Shown: positions 1 through 59,834 of the stretch, in pieces
Layout: each line of letters starts with the position of its first letter
How positions within the stretch are numbered: the stretch's first letter is position 1
NCBI RefSeq assembly: GCF_027596085.1
Contig: NC_072471.1
Span: 9,055,539-9,119,538 of the forward strand
DNA: 64,000 nt
From: Anoplopoma fimbria
Lineage: Eukaryota; Chordata; Actinopteri; Perciformes; Anoplopomatidae
Direction: 5' to 3'
The notes under the pieces: generated by a model
The model's database searches: none
The model's input: only the letters and a program-made list of their open reading frames with translations
Told to the model about the DNA's origin: nothing
Program-made: the position numbers and the translations under genes

Positions 1-2746
1 TACCCGACTCACAGTTTATTCTCGGTATAGTTTCAAGTTTTTAAAGGAAATGCTGTCGGTTTCAGATGGCTCATAGTAAACAAGTCCCATCCCGTGTCAC
101 CTCCATCAGCACACCGCTCCTGGGCGAGGCCAAAGCTGGAGATCCTTAAGTTATTTTAGAGCATCACTCACTGTTTTTTCCTTGGAGGAGAGTGCTTATT
201 GATTTTGTCAACAGAGCATTGATTTTCCTCCTCTCTCTCTCTCTCCCCCCTCGGACCTCGGCGAGGAAACCACAGCTGAATGCTGGCGAGCAAAAAACCC
301 CAGAGTGATAGACTGTAATAAACTTTTCTGTTTTGATGGGTCTTTTTGGAGTTTTTCAGATAAAGTCTTCAAAGGACTTATTTTATCTATTGGTTTGTTG
401 GATTTGTGACCGCCATTGGGTTGCTTCCTTAAATGAACCATGACGTGAACTGTGTTTGTATTTCTGGAGATGATGATGAATGTTTTGTATTTGTTTCTTC
501 GGTATTGCATATGTTTTTAAGATGTAACAAATGTACGGAGGCCTTAAGTGAAAAGTGAGAAAAAAAAATTCTGGTGATCTTTATTCTAAGATTGATCTAA
601 ATTCCTTTCCCTCCTGTGTTTATAAATTATGAACTGGTCAATAAAGTTTTTACAGGATAATAAATTTTACTTACTTTAATTTTACTTTTCAGTTTTCATC
701 CGTGAAAACAAGTAAAAAAAAGTTTTGACTTTCTCCATGAACTCTAAACACAAGGTTCATATAATGAATATAATGGTTTTTTTCACACACCAATACTTTT
801 TCCCAACTTTTCTTTCCCATCTGTTTCACAGATGAAAAAAAATTGAGAAACTTAGAAGAATATTCTTGGCAAGTAATTTTTCACCTTTTCTTACAGCAGA
901 GAAGAGATTATTGTTGATACTATTTAGAAATTTGATCACCAGACTCTCCTTTTTTTCCCCACTTGCCTCTCAGGGATTCCGTAAAATTGCAGTCAGAAGT
1001 TTTCCCTATTTCCTTTCAGTACTCTCAGAGTAGTAAACACTGAAAAAAAAAAAACCAATTCATGCTCCAAAATTGGCTCATTTGTCTGTTATTCCTCTCT
1101 ATTAAAATGAAGGGTGGGCTGCCAGGTGTTTGGTGTCTGCTGAGTAGAATAAAGGAGCAGCGATTACAACTGCTGAAGGGAGAAGTCTGTTGCGAGGTCT
1201 CTCATTATTTTCAGCCCATCTGGACTCTCTGTCGTCTCTCTGCTACTTAAAGCAACCCACTCCTCCTTCCATCATTGTGTGTGTGTGTGTGGTGTATACC
1301 GTAGCTGTATGCATGCACCACTGATTATAGTTGGGAAAGGTGTCACTGTGTTTGCAGCAAGCTGTTAGAGCTTCACTGTGTTGTTGAGCTGAGTGTCTGA
1401 CAGTCTGCAGGTGACAGAGTTAACCGCCGGTTGTCCAGTTTCTCCAGTCAGGTCCACACGGTAGGACAACAACATTTGGTGGAGGAAACAAGAAGATATG
1501 TGCCTCTTTTAAACATAATAATTTAGCTGAGCAGCTTATCTCTAACTCTTGAAAGGTCTTAAAAAGCATTGATTATAGTTTACTCCCAAAAAATATATTT
1601 ATATATTGTGATTTTAGCAGAAACGTGTCTTTTAAAACAGAAAATTCTGATGGAATCCGATGAAGTGAGCATTTAACCCAAATTGACTGCTTAAAGGCAA
1701 GCGCAGACTTTTTGTCCAATACTATTAAAAAACACCTCATAGATAGATTAATGAATGTCTCTCCAACCTGACTAAAGGCAACAAAATGCACCATCAAGGG
1801 AGAGTTGTCCTTTGGCATAAACAAACCACATTAAAGTGATATTGTCAAAAGTGAAAGAAGACTCTTAAGTTTATTTTCATGCTGTGTTGAAGGTTAAAAA
1901 ACTTTTTGAAATCCTAAATCGAAACTCTACGTTTATAACAACACATGACAAGCTGTTTGGGCGGCGGCTCAGTTCTCGTCACACAAAAACAACATTACTC
2001 AGCTGGAGGGCATAAAATAAATGTTTTGAGGGGACAAGATTACCAGGAAATTGACTATTGGATCACAACATTTAAAATTAAAGAAACCCTCTCGCTCTTG
2101 CACTCTTAACTTCCCCGTGAACTGAAATCTAAATGTTCAGGTTTAATTCAACCAATGAGACTAGGTTTTTTCTTCTGAGAAAGGTTTTTCTCTAAACCAT
2201 TAGACATTCAAAGCCTTAAATCTCAACACAAAAGACTAATTTCATAGCTTTTATAAAGGTAATGCAGCAGCAGAGAGCATGTGAACAATGTGTGTCAAAA
2301 CCCCCGTGAATCTGTTTGATTTTACTGCATCATCGCCTTTTCATGGCTGCACCATCGCTAATGTCTTTCAAGTCCAGCCCGGCAAAAAAATTACCACCGC
2401 TCTCAGACCCAGCTCAAGTTCTGTGTTGCCGGTGATTATCCGTGAAAGTGTCAGACGTCTGAGAATCTTTTGTGTAAATGGCAAGTGGAAAATGCCAACA
2501 TCTGTTACCTCCACTAAATTGGCTGAGGCTGTTCAGTCGGGTCTTGTCCCGATCATTAGGAGTCTGCCACCTCTTGATGGACCCGGCCGCTGGCTTAGGT
2601 GCTGATCGAGTGTCTCATTTTATCTCACCTCAGTCAGTTGGTATAACCGCTAGTTTTCACAGAAATGTTGTTTTTCTTCACTGCAACGTTTTTATTCCCC
2701 CCATAAGTTTGATCCAAACTCTTTCCCCGTTTGTCTCTCTCCACAG
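1..2746 (+). other. Upstream intron of the synaptotagmin gene (partial)
   Basis: No exon can be supported here. The next exon begins two bases into a codon, so at least one coding exon (the lumenal N-terminus) lies before the window. The stretch is AT-rich with a short GT microsatellite near 1276-1290. Small open frames on both strands have no recognisable domains. A polypyrimidine tract and CAG acceptor close the stretch at 2744-2746. Confidence 0.6.
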
Positions 2747-33989
<31,243 letters not shown>

Positions 33990-34074
33990 GCAGGGCCCTT
34001 TCAGCACCTGCCTTGTAGTACTCTTTAGCCAGTATGTGTAAATACCTCAGTGATATATGGGTCCATCCATGTTA

Positions 34075-34098
34075 CCCCCCCCCCCCCCCCCCCCCCCC
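34075..34098 (+). repeat. Run of 24 C in the 3'UTR
   Basis: An uninterrupted C homopolymer begins 85 bases after the stop codon, with a further CCCC after one A. The matching G strand can form G-quadruplex and the C strand can bind poly-C-binding proteins. Length may be affected by sequencing error. Confidence 0.85.
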
Positions 34099-37000
34099 AC
34101 CCCAATCTCATCCAGCTTTACCGCTCCTAATATCACAAACAGTCCTAATTGTTCAAACTTCCTGCGACCTCCCACCTTCTGCTTTTTTTCTATCAGATTC
34201 CCTACTTTCTTGCTTTCTCTTTTTTTTCATTCCTCTCTGATTTAACAGTTTTTGTTTTTCATCTCTGTGCCCTTAACCGCCCCAACCAAATGCCCCCTTC
34301 TTTTAAGCAATATGATCTGTATAGATAGCGCATGACTGAAAGAATTTATTGTACCACAGTTGTATATATAAGTATGCAGACAAAAATGATTTCTAGTTTA
34401 TGTGTTTGTATGTTGTTACCTGTTTCCTAATCTGTGTATATCTTGATGTTTTTAATAAGATGTTCTATTTTAAATTATGTAAATGCAGATATAGAGGAAA
34501 GCCAATATTATATATCCCAGGATTTAAAAATTCTACCTTATTACCTTATTGCATTCCAGAAAAAAAGGAGAATTCCAACCTGCAAGACACTAGTGGAAAT
34601 ATATTCACATTGTAAAGGACAATGTCTGGCTTTAAGTTGAGCAGAGGATCATCACAGAAAAGACAGATGAATATATACACTCAAAACTCCATAATACAAG
34701 GCCATTAACTACTATGGTTCTGAGGGAAAAATGAAGCTGCTGGAAAATTATACAAGCACATGATTTCTTACAACTTTTTGTACTTATTTCTCAATCAGAG
34801 GACCTATATGTTTAGCTTGAGGAACACTGTTACTAGAAACAATAGTTAATGCAATCCAGTTGGCATTTATTTTATCAATATTTGGCAGAATAAGTGAAAT
34901 AGGTCCTCGTTTTAAAGGCCATCGCTCACTTAAACTGGCTGGTTTTGTTTTTCAGAAATGGAAAATATTGCCTCCAAACAAAGCCTCATTCCTCAACTTT
35001 TAAGAAACAGACCCCATGTGAAAAAAGCACCAAGCTGTAGCCATTGTGTCCTTAACCTCGTTTAACAATATTTTGTTAACGGTTTACTTTAAACAGCCTT
35101 GTCGTTGTTGGAAGTATATCGCATTTAGGCCGGGGTCCGATCTTTGAGAGCGAGTAAAGACAAAAAAGTCGTGACTCTGGTTTTAAGAGGACTATTTTTT
35201 AGAGCAATTCAACGTCTTGACTATTTTTCGTAAACTGCATGATTTTTTTTACAATCTTTACTAAAGGCCGGGACGAGGGGGATATCTACTGACACCAGGG
35301 GCTGTCTCTTCTGATACGATCCCCTTGCCTTCAATCAAAGGAGAGGAAAGAAAAAAAAATAGTAATGTCTAAAAGTCGGGTCAGTGTATATTATTATATT
35401 GACGGAAGCAAAGCAAGTTCTAAACACTGCCATTTTCAGAGTTGACTTATGTAAAGATCCTCTCTTCATGCACACTCCCACTTGCTAGTGGTTGTAGCTT
35501 TGGTTTATTGGGAACAATGTCTTCGGCTGCAATGGTGCCCTGAATTGCAGTCTTTACTTTGCGTTGCCTTTACACAGTGACAATAGAGCTAGCCATGTTT
35601 TACTGCCAATTTTAACTTTTATGTGGCTGCTGTTTTGCACTGGATGTCTTTGAACTAGCTTGTTGACTTCTTTGAAAACCATTTTTAGACAATTGTTGGA
35701 TAGGCTTTATTTCAGGACACCTGCAGGGGGAGCCAGAATCCACCTGCTCAATAGGCTTGACTTTAAAAAAAAATTGAAAGGAATGATGACAAATCACGTT
35801 TCAGCCAACAGCAGTTACATCAGTTTTGTTTTCTTGTTGGCACAGGAATACACCAAGAGAATGAGGAATAACCGTAAAGTTAATGGTCTACGTAGGCTCC
35901 ATCATGTCCTTTACTACGGGTCCAATTAGCAAAGGAATAAGTTTTAATCCATGAAAACCATGAAGTCTCTTATCTTGGAGGAACCTCTTGCATATACTCG
36001 ATGCTAGCTTCAGGAGGACTTTCTAAATGTTTTCAATGTTATTGTGTAGTTGATAGCACTATTATGAAAAAGCTACTTGTCATTCCATAGGAGTCTCTGA
36101 GGACTGCTTTGTGTATCACTGTGACTGCCGTGTGTGCTTAGAGATGTAGACTTATCAGTAGGTAGCGAAACCAGTTTGTTCTGTAGTGATGTTGTAGCGT
36201 TTACTGCCATTTTCCCTTCTACACACAGAGAAAGAGAGCGTGCGTGGCGTCACCAGACTGCACGCAGCAAAAAAAAAGGCAGAAAGACATTTTAACCGAG
36301 CGCGAGTGGGTCGTTTCACACAGCATTTTGTTGAGCACTGTGCAATACTTGTATGTTCATCCCATAGTGTTAACGTGGGTGGTGTTGCCCGAGAAGAAAA
36401 CAAAGATTCTAACCCTTGTGGATGAGTCCAATCCAGAGAGATGTTTCTCCTTTCCAGTGAAATGGTTAGGACACAGCACACGTACATTCAGCATACAGGT
36501 TGGAGCTTGACACCTTTTCGACCCCTGTTTTAGGGTTCCCTCCCTTTCTCGCAGGTTCGTTTTCTCTTCTTGTACACAGTTCCAGCATCAGAAGTTTCAG
36601 GGAGTATTAGTTAAATACCAAACAAGATTCTACATTGAAATATCCCCTTATAATGCCATGTATATATTTACATATTTGTGTCAAAAAATGTATATCTAGA
36701 ATAAATTCAGCTGCAAATATCATTTGATCCATCTATTGTCCATATACTATGATTCATCTTCATTGTTTCATTTTCATTAAGGATTTTTTTTATTTGTTAA
36801 CTTCCCTATTGATTCAAAAAACCCTTTTATATTTGAGATGAAAACTCTGAATGTACAGTATGGACTGTGTTGGTGTAGATTTCTTTAACCGTGAGATAGA
36901 TGTACTTTGCACTTTTTGTTGTAAAAAAAAAAACAATGTCCCTTTGTTTATATTTTTTCAACTAGTAGGAATTTATTTCATAACCCTTTGAGGTAAAATC

Positions 37001-37846
37001 TCCCCTGTCTGATTGCATTCCGAAATCATTGAATATACTTTAATACAGCTGCACTCCCAGTCCCTCTTCAACCGAGGGATTATTTTATTTGACATGTTTT
37101 ACATGTAGATTCATGAATTCCAGTACAGCTTCAGATTTAAATGAAAACAATGGAATAAAGTACAAGGTAAAGGCTTTATAAAAATGGCCTTAAGAAATCT
37201 GATATTTACACAAAAGGTTGTACTTATGGAATATCCGATCAAAGCTGAAAGAAAATCTGAATTACAACAGAAATAAATATATATAAAGGCATCAGGGAAT
37301 TCAGTAACAGGCAGCATTGCAGAACCCATCGGATTGCGATGTGTGGGGGGAAAAAACCCAAAGCCATTACCTGCACCAAATGCTCCTCTTATTGTGATTT
37401 CCTACCAAAGTATGCTTGCATAATCAAACCCAAAATTATCCTCTTGTTAAAAAAAAACGAAAAACCTTATCAAGCTCTCTGTGTGACAAAGAACTAAAAA
37501 TTCCCTCCAGTGGCTCCGACAAAAAGCCACACTGACCTTTCAAAAACAAAGCTGTGTAAAGTATTAGAATCTGATGCTGTAGAAAGATCCTAGTTGCCTT
37601 TGTGTATATCAACTGCCTGCTTGAGTATTTTGTGTGTGGAAATTTTCTCTGTAATCTCGTAGAACTGTTTGGGGTGTTTTTTCCTGCCATATCGCTCGCG
37701 GTGACGGCGAGCCGCTGACAGTTATATTTGCTGTGTATACCTTCATTTTTGACGAGGTGTTTTACAGTTTTGTTTCACTTTGTGTAGTGATTCACTCTGT
37801 GGAGTTTTCTGACTGTTGTTATATAACTTCATATACACAAATGATC

Positions 37847-37852
37847 AATAAA
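37847..37852 (+). terminator. Polyadenylation signal AATAAA
   Basis: AATAAA lies in ATGATCAATAAAAATG and is followed by TTTTATTTCCTGTTG. It is the last good signal before the sequence loses any 3'UTR character and is the likely distal end of the synaptotagmin transcript. Confidence 0.55.
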
Positions 37853-37870
37853 AATGTTTTATTTCCTGTT

Positions 37871-39350
37871 GATACAGAAGCTTATCATGTCGTATTTTCA
37901 GTTAATTATAGCTTTAATAACAAAATCAACCTGTATTACTTTCACTACAGTGTTAGTATTGATTGGCAGAAGAAGTATGAGTCACTGCTCCTGCACAAAA
38001 CCTCCCATCACATCTAGAAGAAGTGTCTGCGTGACAAATTCCACTTTTAATGATGATGTTTGCCTGTAAACACTTTGTCGTGGCTGTGAATCATCCATAC
38101 CAGCCCGTTAACAAGGTCACTACTGCCATCTAAAGGACACAAAGGAGCATGCCACAGTGTATGAGCACAACAATGACAAAAATCCATTTTGCTCTATGCA
38201 CAGATCGATTTCTATTAGTGAATATTCACTGATGTCAACCAGAGCCAGAAAACAGGGACAGGTTTGTCCTCCCACCAAATGGATGATGTCACATTGATGT
38301 GAGGCTCAGTCGAGAGTGAATTCAATGATGAGAGCACCCTGGCGCTGTACGATTATAGATTGTAGTCTGCTGTCTTTAAATTAAGCTCATTTGGGTGTTT
38401 AAGGCAAAACTCATCAGGAAATAATGTTATAAAACCCCTCAAAGTCCAGTTTCCTTCCTTTTTATGTAGTTTAAAAATGTATCATATATTAATATATTCT
38501 TTGTCAGTTTCTTTGTCAAAGCTACATTTTGTTTGGTTTATACTGTGTGAAATATTAAAACCCAGGACTTCATGTTTTCATACTGCAGCACAGAATATAT
38601 TGCATAATTTTCACACTTTTCACATTTGTCAAAAGTTAGTCTGACAAATTTGGTTTCTCTGGAATGGATTTGAATAGAGTTCTGTGGGTTTGAACAAAAA
38701 TGTGGCTGCACAGACTGAGTTTATACCAATTATCCTGCCAGTGGGAGTGAAGAGGCTTATGTAGTAGAGATCAAAATTATGCCTGAGAAAGTAAAGTCAG
38801 TAAAGTTCTTTAGGAAATCATATATTTTGTTCAGTTTCTCACTCTCTGGCACTGATTTGGGGTCTAAATGGTGTCACATCATTGAAATCTAAAATATGCC
38901 AAGCTCTAGCATCAAATTTCAAAACAACAGTTTGCAATTATTTTGCCAATGTGAGACATTATTTTAAACATATGCTTAAAATGTATGAGGAATGTTTCAA
39001 GATCTATGATAAACCTTTTTGACCCTGTATAGAGGTAAAAAAGTATAGTGTATATAGTCACACAAAAAAACAACCTGGACAGATGCACGTAACAGGTAGG
39101 TAACCTTAAAAACAAGAAGCAATAACGAAGCATCAAAATAATAAAAGCTATGTACTTTCTGACATACATAAAAATAATTGGCATTTTTGTGCAGTAATCT
39201 GCCCCTTATGTCAGGCCTAGTAATACTCCTCATGCACTTGTTTTTATGCCAACTATTCAGTGGACTTTTATTCTAAAAAAGTTCAGGCGTTTCCTTTATA
39301 TCATTTTATGTATTTATTTAATAGTTTTATTTTGGAAATCAGGCCTGTAA
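37871..39350. other. Intergenic region between syt and cytochrome b5 reductase
   Basis: AT-rich unique sequence of about 1.5 kb. Short open frames on the - strand near 38912-39233 show no domain. No repeat or RNA gene was recognised. Confidence 0.6.
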
Positions 39351-39744
39351 GGCGGAAGTGACGATTCAGCACCAGCCTCGACAAGTTAGCTGGCGTTAGA
39401 CGTTATCATACCGGAAGTTGTGTTTATCAATTAAAAAATGTGAGGGTTTTGTTATTGTCTAAGGGTGAAAAAAAATGACAAACTGTATCTTATTTGTTAT
39501 TAAATATATAATTTGGTAAAATTGACTTGCTGGGTGTAATTCAAATAAACATTAGTTAAAATAAACGAACTAATGCTTTTATTTTCTAAACCAACCGGAT
39601 GAGCATATTTCGCGCTAACTAGCCTGAGCTTGACGGCCCCGAATGACTCTGACAGCGCGCACTACAGTCGCAGTTGCAGTAAACTCACCTGGCGCTGCTT
39701 TCTGCACCGTCAAACCACCTCACGGTTGCCAACACTGAGAGAAA
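39351..39744 (+). promoter_or_regulatory. Putative TATA-less promoter and 5'UTR of the reductase gene
   Basis: Two ETS-type sites in the same orientation, GGCGGAAGTGACG (39351-39363) and ACCGGAAGTTG (39410-39420), lie about 330-390 bp before the start codon. No TATA box is obvious, and CpG content rises at about 39635-39715. Tandem ETS sites are usual in housekeeping promoters. The transcription start is not determined. Confidence 0.45.
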
Positions 39745-56886
<17,142 letters not shown>

Positions 56887-57640
56887 ACGTCCGTCCACAT
56901 CATCAAAAGGAGGTTTGGGCGTATGTGCGCGCTCAGTTATATTCTCTACCCTGAAAGCGTTAAAGCACTCGTACAGTTGCAGTGTATACGATATATTATG
57001 CCATGATATATTCATTAAGCAACAGCATCACAGCACGGACCAATTCATGTAATCAGAAGGTGTAACTAAGGAGGAAGGAATGGAAATGATGTAGGCTAGT
57101 TTGTGAGTAAAGATGTGTATGTAGAGGAGATGGATACCCTGAAGTGTCGGGACAGTCTGCTTGGAAATGTGATTCAAATCTGTTTGCAACAATATCAGAA
57201 GAGTTGAGGTGTGTTTTCTGAGTGCCTTAACACTTGCAAAGCTTTTTTTATGCATTAAGATTCGCAACCACTTGCTACATTTATACATAATTGTATTATT
57301 TAATCCATTATTGCTGTTGCGAATGCATTAATAATACCTGCCCCTCTATCACTGTCACTTCAAAGATGTCAATATTTTGCTAAAACATGTTGTCAGTGGT
57401 TGTAATGTGGTTACTGATATGAAGTCTTTGCTGCAACAGTGGATACTTGTGTTTGGATATGCAATATTAAAAATAATTGCTTTACATCTCGCTCATATAT
57501 AAGTATCTCCCTGAGCTGTTTAATGAAGAAGCTACTAAAAATGAAGACAAAGAAAAATGCATTTTCTCCTTTTTTATTACCAAAAATTAAAAAAAAAAAA
57601 AAACTTTGGTTTCCATGTTTACTTTCTTAAAAGTTAGTGT
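56887..57640 (+). other. Putative 3'UTR of the reductase gene
   Basis: Non-coding sequence after the stop. ATTAAA at 57466-57471 is a possible polyadenylation signal, and a run of A follows at 57589-57603. On the opposite strand AATAAA (TTTATT at about 57572) could end the converging liprin-beta transcript, so the two tails may overlap here. Confidence 0.4.
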
Positions 57641-57990
57641 TTGACATTTGGAAGAAAATGCTTCCATGCCAATAGTTAGGTCACAGGATCAATACCACTC
57701 GTTAAGTATAGAGCTAAAGCCAGGAGTTATTAGCTAAGCATGGAGACTAGAAGCAGAGGGTAGAGTTAAAAAATACACCTTCAGGTCCCTTTAATGCTCA
57801 CTAATTAATATGTTTCTCATTTGGTCAATTTGTGGTTTTAGGCAGAGTTATGTGGTGTTTGGATTATAGAAAAAAAGATGTGTTAATTAGTGAGTTTAAG
57901 AGAGAGCAATGCCTCCAGTCCTTATGCTAAGCTAATCACTCAATGAAGGGTTGTAGTTTCATAATTAAAAGCACAATCACGAGTGGTTTC
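57640..57990 (+). repeat. Degenerate percomorph dispersed repeat, copy 1
   Basis: It contains TAGCTAAGCATGGAGACTAGA, ATGCTCACTAATTAATATGT and TTGTGGTTTTAGGCAGAGTTA in the order of a very common percomorph repeat that I recall but cannot name. Ends are uncertain. Another degenerate part-copy lies at 59515-59815. Confidence 0.45.
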
Positions 57991-58815
57991 TAGCCAGGAA
58001 AATATTGTTGGTTTAATTCACTCTGGTTTTGAGATTTCTGTCTTAACCCCAACACTATGTAGGTGAATGGAGTAACATTTGCGGTACTCGCAGCATTGAA
58101 AACAGTAGCAAAAAAAATATCTTTAGTGTCCTGGGTGACGCACAGAACAACTGTTCACATAAGAGAAAGAAGTAGTTCCAATGGAAGCCGTCTCTTACCG
58201 ACAGACTTCACTCTAAACAGTGTAGAGAAACTTTCTGGAAAGATACACTGCTATAAATTTTTTTTGCAAATTGTCAATGCTGTGAGCACTACACACAAAA
58301 CCCTGATCACCTCCAATGTAGTTGAGTATTGGTGGCAGAAATCTTAGATCTCAAACCTGGGCAAATAAAACCCAAACTACTTTGTGTCTAGATACCACTA
58401 GAAGTAATTGGAAGTATGTTTGCTGTAATTTGAATAAAATGATATAGCAACTTTACGTACCACATACAAAAATGAATCTGACTGCAGCTTAGGACATGAA
58501 AACAGAGTGCTGCACTCAAAATAAAGGGGAGAAATAAATTCTAAAAACAAGAATGCTTAACTCCCTAATTACTGAAAACAAAACACATGTTTGAATAATA
58601 AGAGGTACATAAATGAGATAAAACCTTGCATTTTCAGTTCATGCATTATAGTTTGGACAGCCTCAATAAATATATATATGGTCATGAAAGCTTTGGCTGT
58701 GTGACGAAAATACTGTAAAAGTGGAGGTCTCACATGTTCTACTACAACGCGGTGGAGGGATTTGGATTGTGGTTGGCACAGTTTGTTCTTTTTTCTTCAC
58801 AAAGCAAAGGCTCAA
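57991..58815. other. Region between the converging genes
   Basis: AT-rich, no supported exon. It is probably the 3'UTR of the liprin-beta gene on the - strand and perhaps the distal reductase tail on the + strand. AATAAA occurs on the + strand at 58433-58438. Confidence 0.4.
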
Positions 58816-58893
58816 TCAAACACCAGAGTTGTGTTGGGTCTCTGCTGCGTCAACCGACATCTCGTGAAAAAACTCATCTTCCTTCAGCATGCT
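58816..58893 (-). CDS. ppfibp2: Liprin-beta last coding exon
   Basis: On the - strand: acceptor TTTGTGTTTCAG, 78 bases, stop TGA at 58818-58816. It encodes SMLKEDEFFHEMSVDAAETQ and ends HNSGV. Confidence 0.78.
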   Translation of the reverse strand, partial: SMLKEDEFFHEMSVDAAETQHNSGV

Positions 58894-59359
58894 CTGAAAC
58901 ACAAATCGGACCAGAGAGGATGAGAAAAAACTCAGAAGATGACCTCCATTTTGTTTGTGATAGCTGTGTAATGAATGGGGTTTGAACACGTCATTGTTGG
59001 TCATTCTTCTACCCCATAAATGGTAAACTGTCTAGTCATACAGGAGCAGGTCAATATCTCACCGTTAGATTGTTGATTTCCTCAGAAAAGACTCCTATCT
59101 GTCTCACGGTCCCTTCAGAGTCTTCCATCTAAAAAAAATAATAAATAAATACATGAACAGCGTGTCGCTCAACAGACGAACCAGAAAACAAAACAAAGAA
59201 ACACATTACCTGATCGAGGGGTTCCTCGTAGATCCGGATGCCCGTCTGGAAGCTGCTGCTCTTGGGCATTTCCACGTTCATGGGGCAGACGTACTCCTCG
59301 CCATCATCCTGACGTTTCCTCCTCAGAGTGCCAAATCCCCCGAATGACATGCGTCTAGG
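58816..59359 (-). CDS. ppfibp2: Liprin-beta C-terminal exons (gene continues beyond window)
   Basis: Three - strand exons at 59359-59210, 59128-59063 and 58893-58816 join in frame to give 97 residues and a stop. Conserved pieces are GFGTLRRKRQDDGEEYVCPM, MEDSEGTVRQIGVFSEEINN and SMLKEDEFFHEMSVDAA. They match the tail after the SAM domains of liprin-beta as I remember it (EEYVCPM, SEGTVRQIG, INNLT-MLKED). Liprin-beta pairs with liprin-alpha and is a cytoplasmic scaffold at adhesion and presynaptic sites. The choice of PPFIBP2 over PPFIBP1 rests on the neighbouring reductase (human CYB5R2 and PPFIBP2 are adjacent and convergent) and is tentative. Confidence 0.75.
59063..59128 (-). CDS. ppfibp2: Liprin-beta exon (second from last)
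   Basis: On the - strand: acceptor TTTTTTTAG, 66 bases (22 codons), donor ACG|GTGAGA, phase 0. It encodes MEDSEGTVRQIGVFSEEINN then LT, the most conserved block of the tail. Confidence 0.8.
59210..59359 (-). CDS. ppfibp2: Liprin-beta exon (third from last)
   Basis: On the - strand: acceptor TGTCCTCCTTCAG, 150 bases, donor CAG|GTAATG, phase 0 at both ends. It encodes PRRMSFGGFGTLRRKRQDDG and EEYVCPMNVE, and ends IYEEPLDQ. The pyrimidine-rich acceptor shows that the internal ATG is not the gene start. Confidence 0.78.
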
Positions 59360-59834
59360 CTGAAGGAGGACAAAAGGAGGCGATGAGCAGTGAAAACATC
59401 AAGGGTTTATATTCAGTATTTTGCACCAATTTCAAGTAGAGCTGAAACAATCAATCATTTTATGTTTTATCTCAGAGTTAATACAATATGAAGATGTCAC
59501 CTCTGCTTAAAATAATAGCTCCACATTTTGGAAAATTTCAAAATTCTCGTTGACTGTTAGATGAGAAGATTGACACACCTCTCATTTCTGTTTGTTCAAA
59601 CTGAAGCTGGAGCCAGGAGGCGATTAGTCTTTAGCTTAGCATAAAGACTAGAAACAGCTAGCCATGTTTTGTCTGAATATATCTTATATAATATCTAATT
59701 TGTTTTTAATCCATACAAAAAGGTCAGTGATCGTTTGTACGGTTTAAACAAACATGATATAAAATGTTAAAGAGCTTTACAGGTGCTGGTAGGCAGATTT
59801 TGTTGAATTACTTTCGATATTTTATAAAAGAATA
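59360..59834 (-). other. Start of the liprin-beta intron that carries array 2
   Basis: About 155 bp of unique sequence is followed by a degenerate percomorph repeat part-copy (59515-59815: TTAGATGAGAAGATTGACAC, TTAGCTTAGCATAAAGACTA, GAAACAGCTAGCCATGTTT, ACAGGTGCTGGTAGGCAG). It belongs to the same family as the repeat at 57640. The satellite starts within about 20 bp of its end. Confidence 0.5.

Larger units (their letters stand above)
33990..37870 (+). other. syt1: Putative 3'UTR of the synaptotagmin gene
   Basis: No further coding frame follows the stop. AATAAA signals occur at 36700-36705 and, in a stronger context followed by a GT/T-rich stretch, at 37847-37852. A UTR of about 3.9 kb is long but plausible for a neuronal gene. 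The exact end and use of the proximal signal are inferred, not seen. Confidence 0.55.

Noticed and set aside
208..510. 100-residue - strand frame at the window start
   Set aside because: Low-complexity Lys/Arg/Ser-rich translation of an intron; no motif or splice support.
34034..34245. Proline-rich frames after the synaptotagmin stop
   Set aside because: Created by the C homopolymer; downstream of the stop codon in the 3'UTR.
36240..36510. Open frames in the synaptotagmin 3'UTR on both strands
   Set aside because: No recognisable domain and no splice context; chance frames in a UTR.
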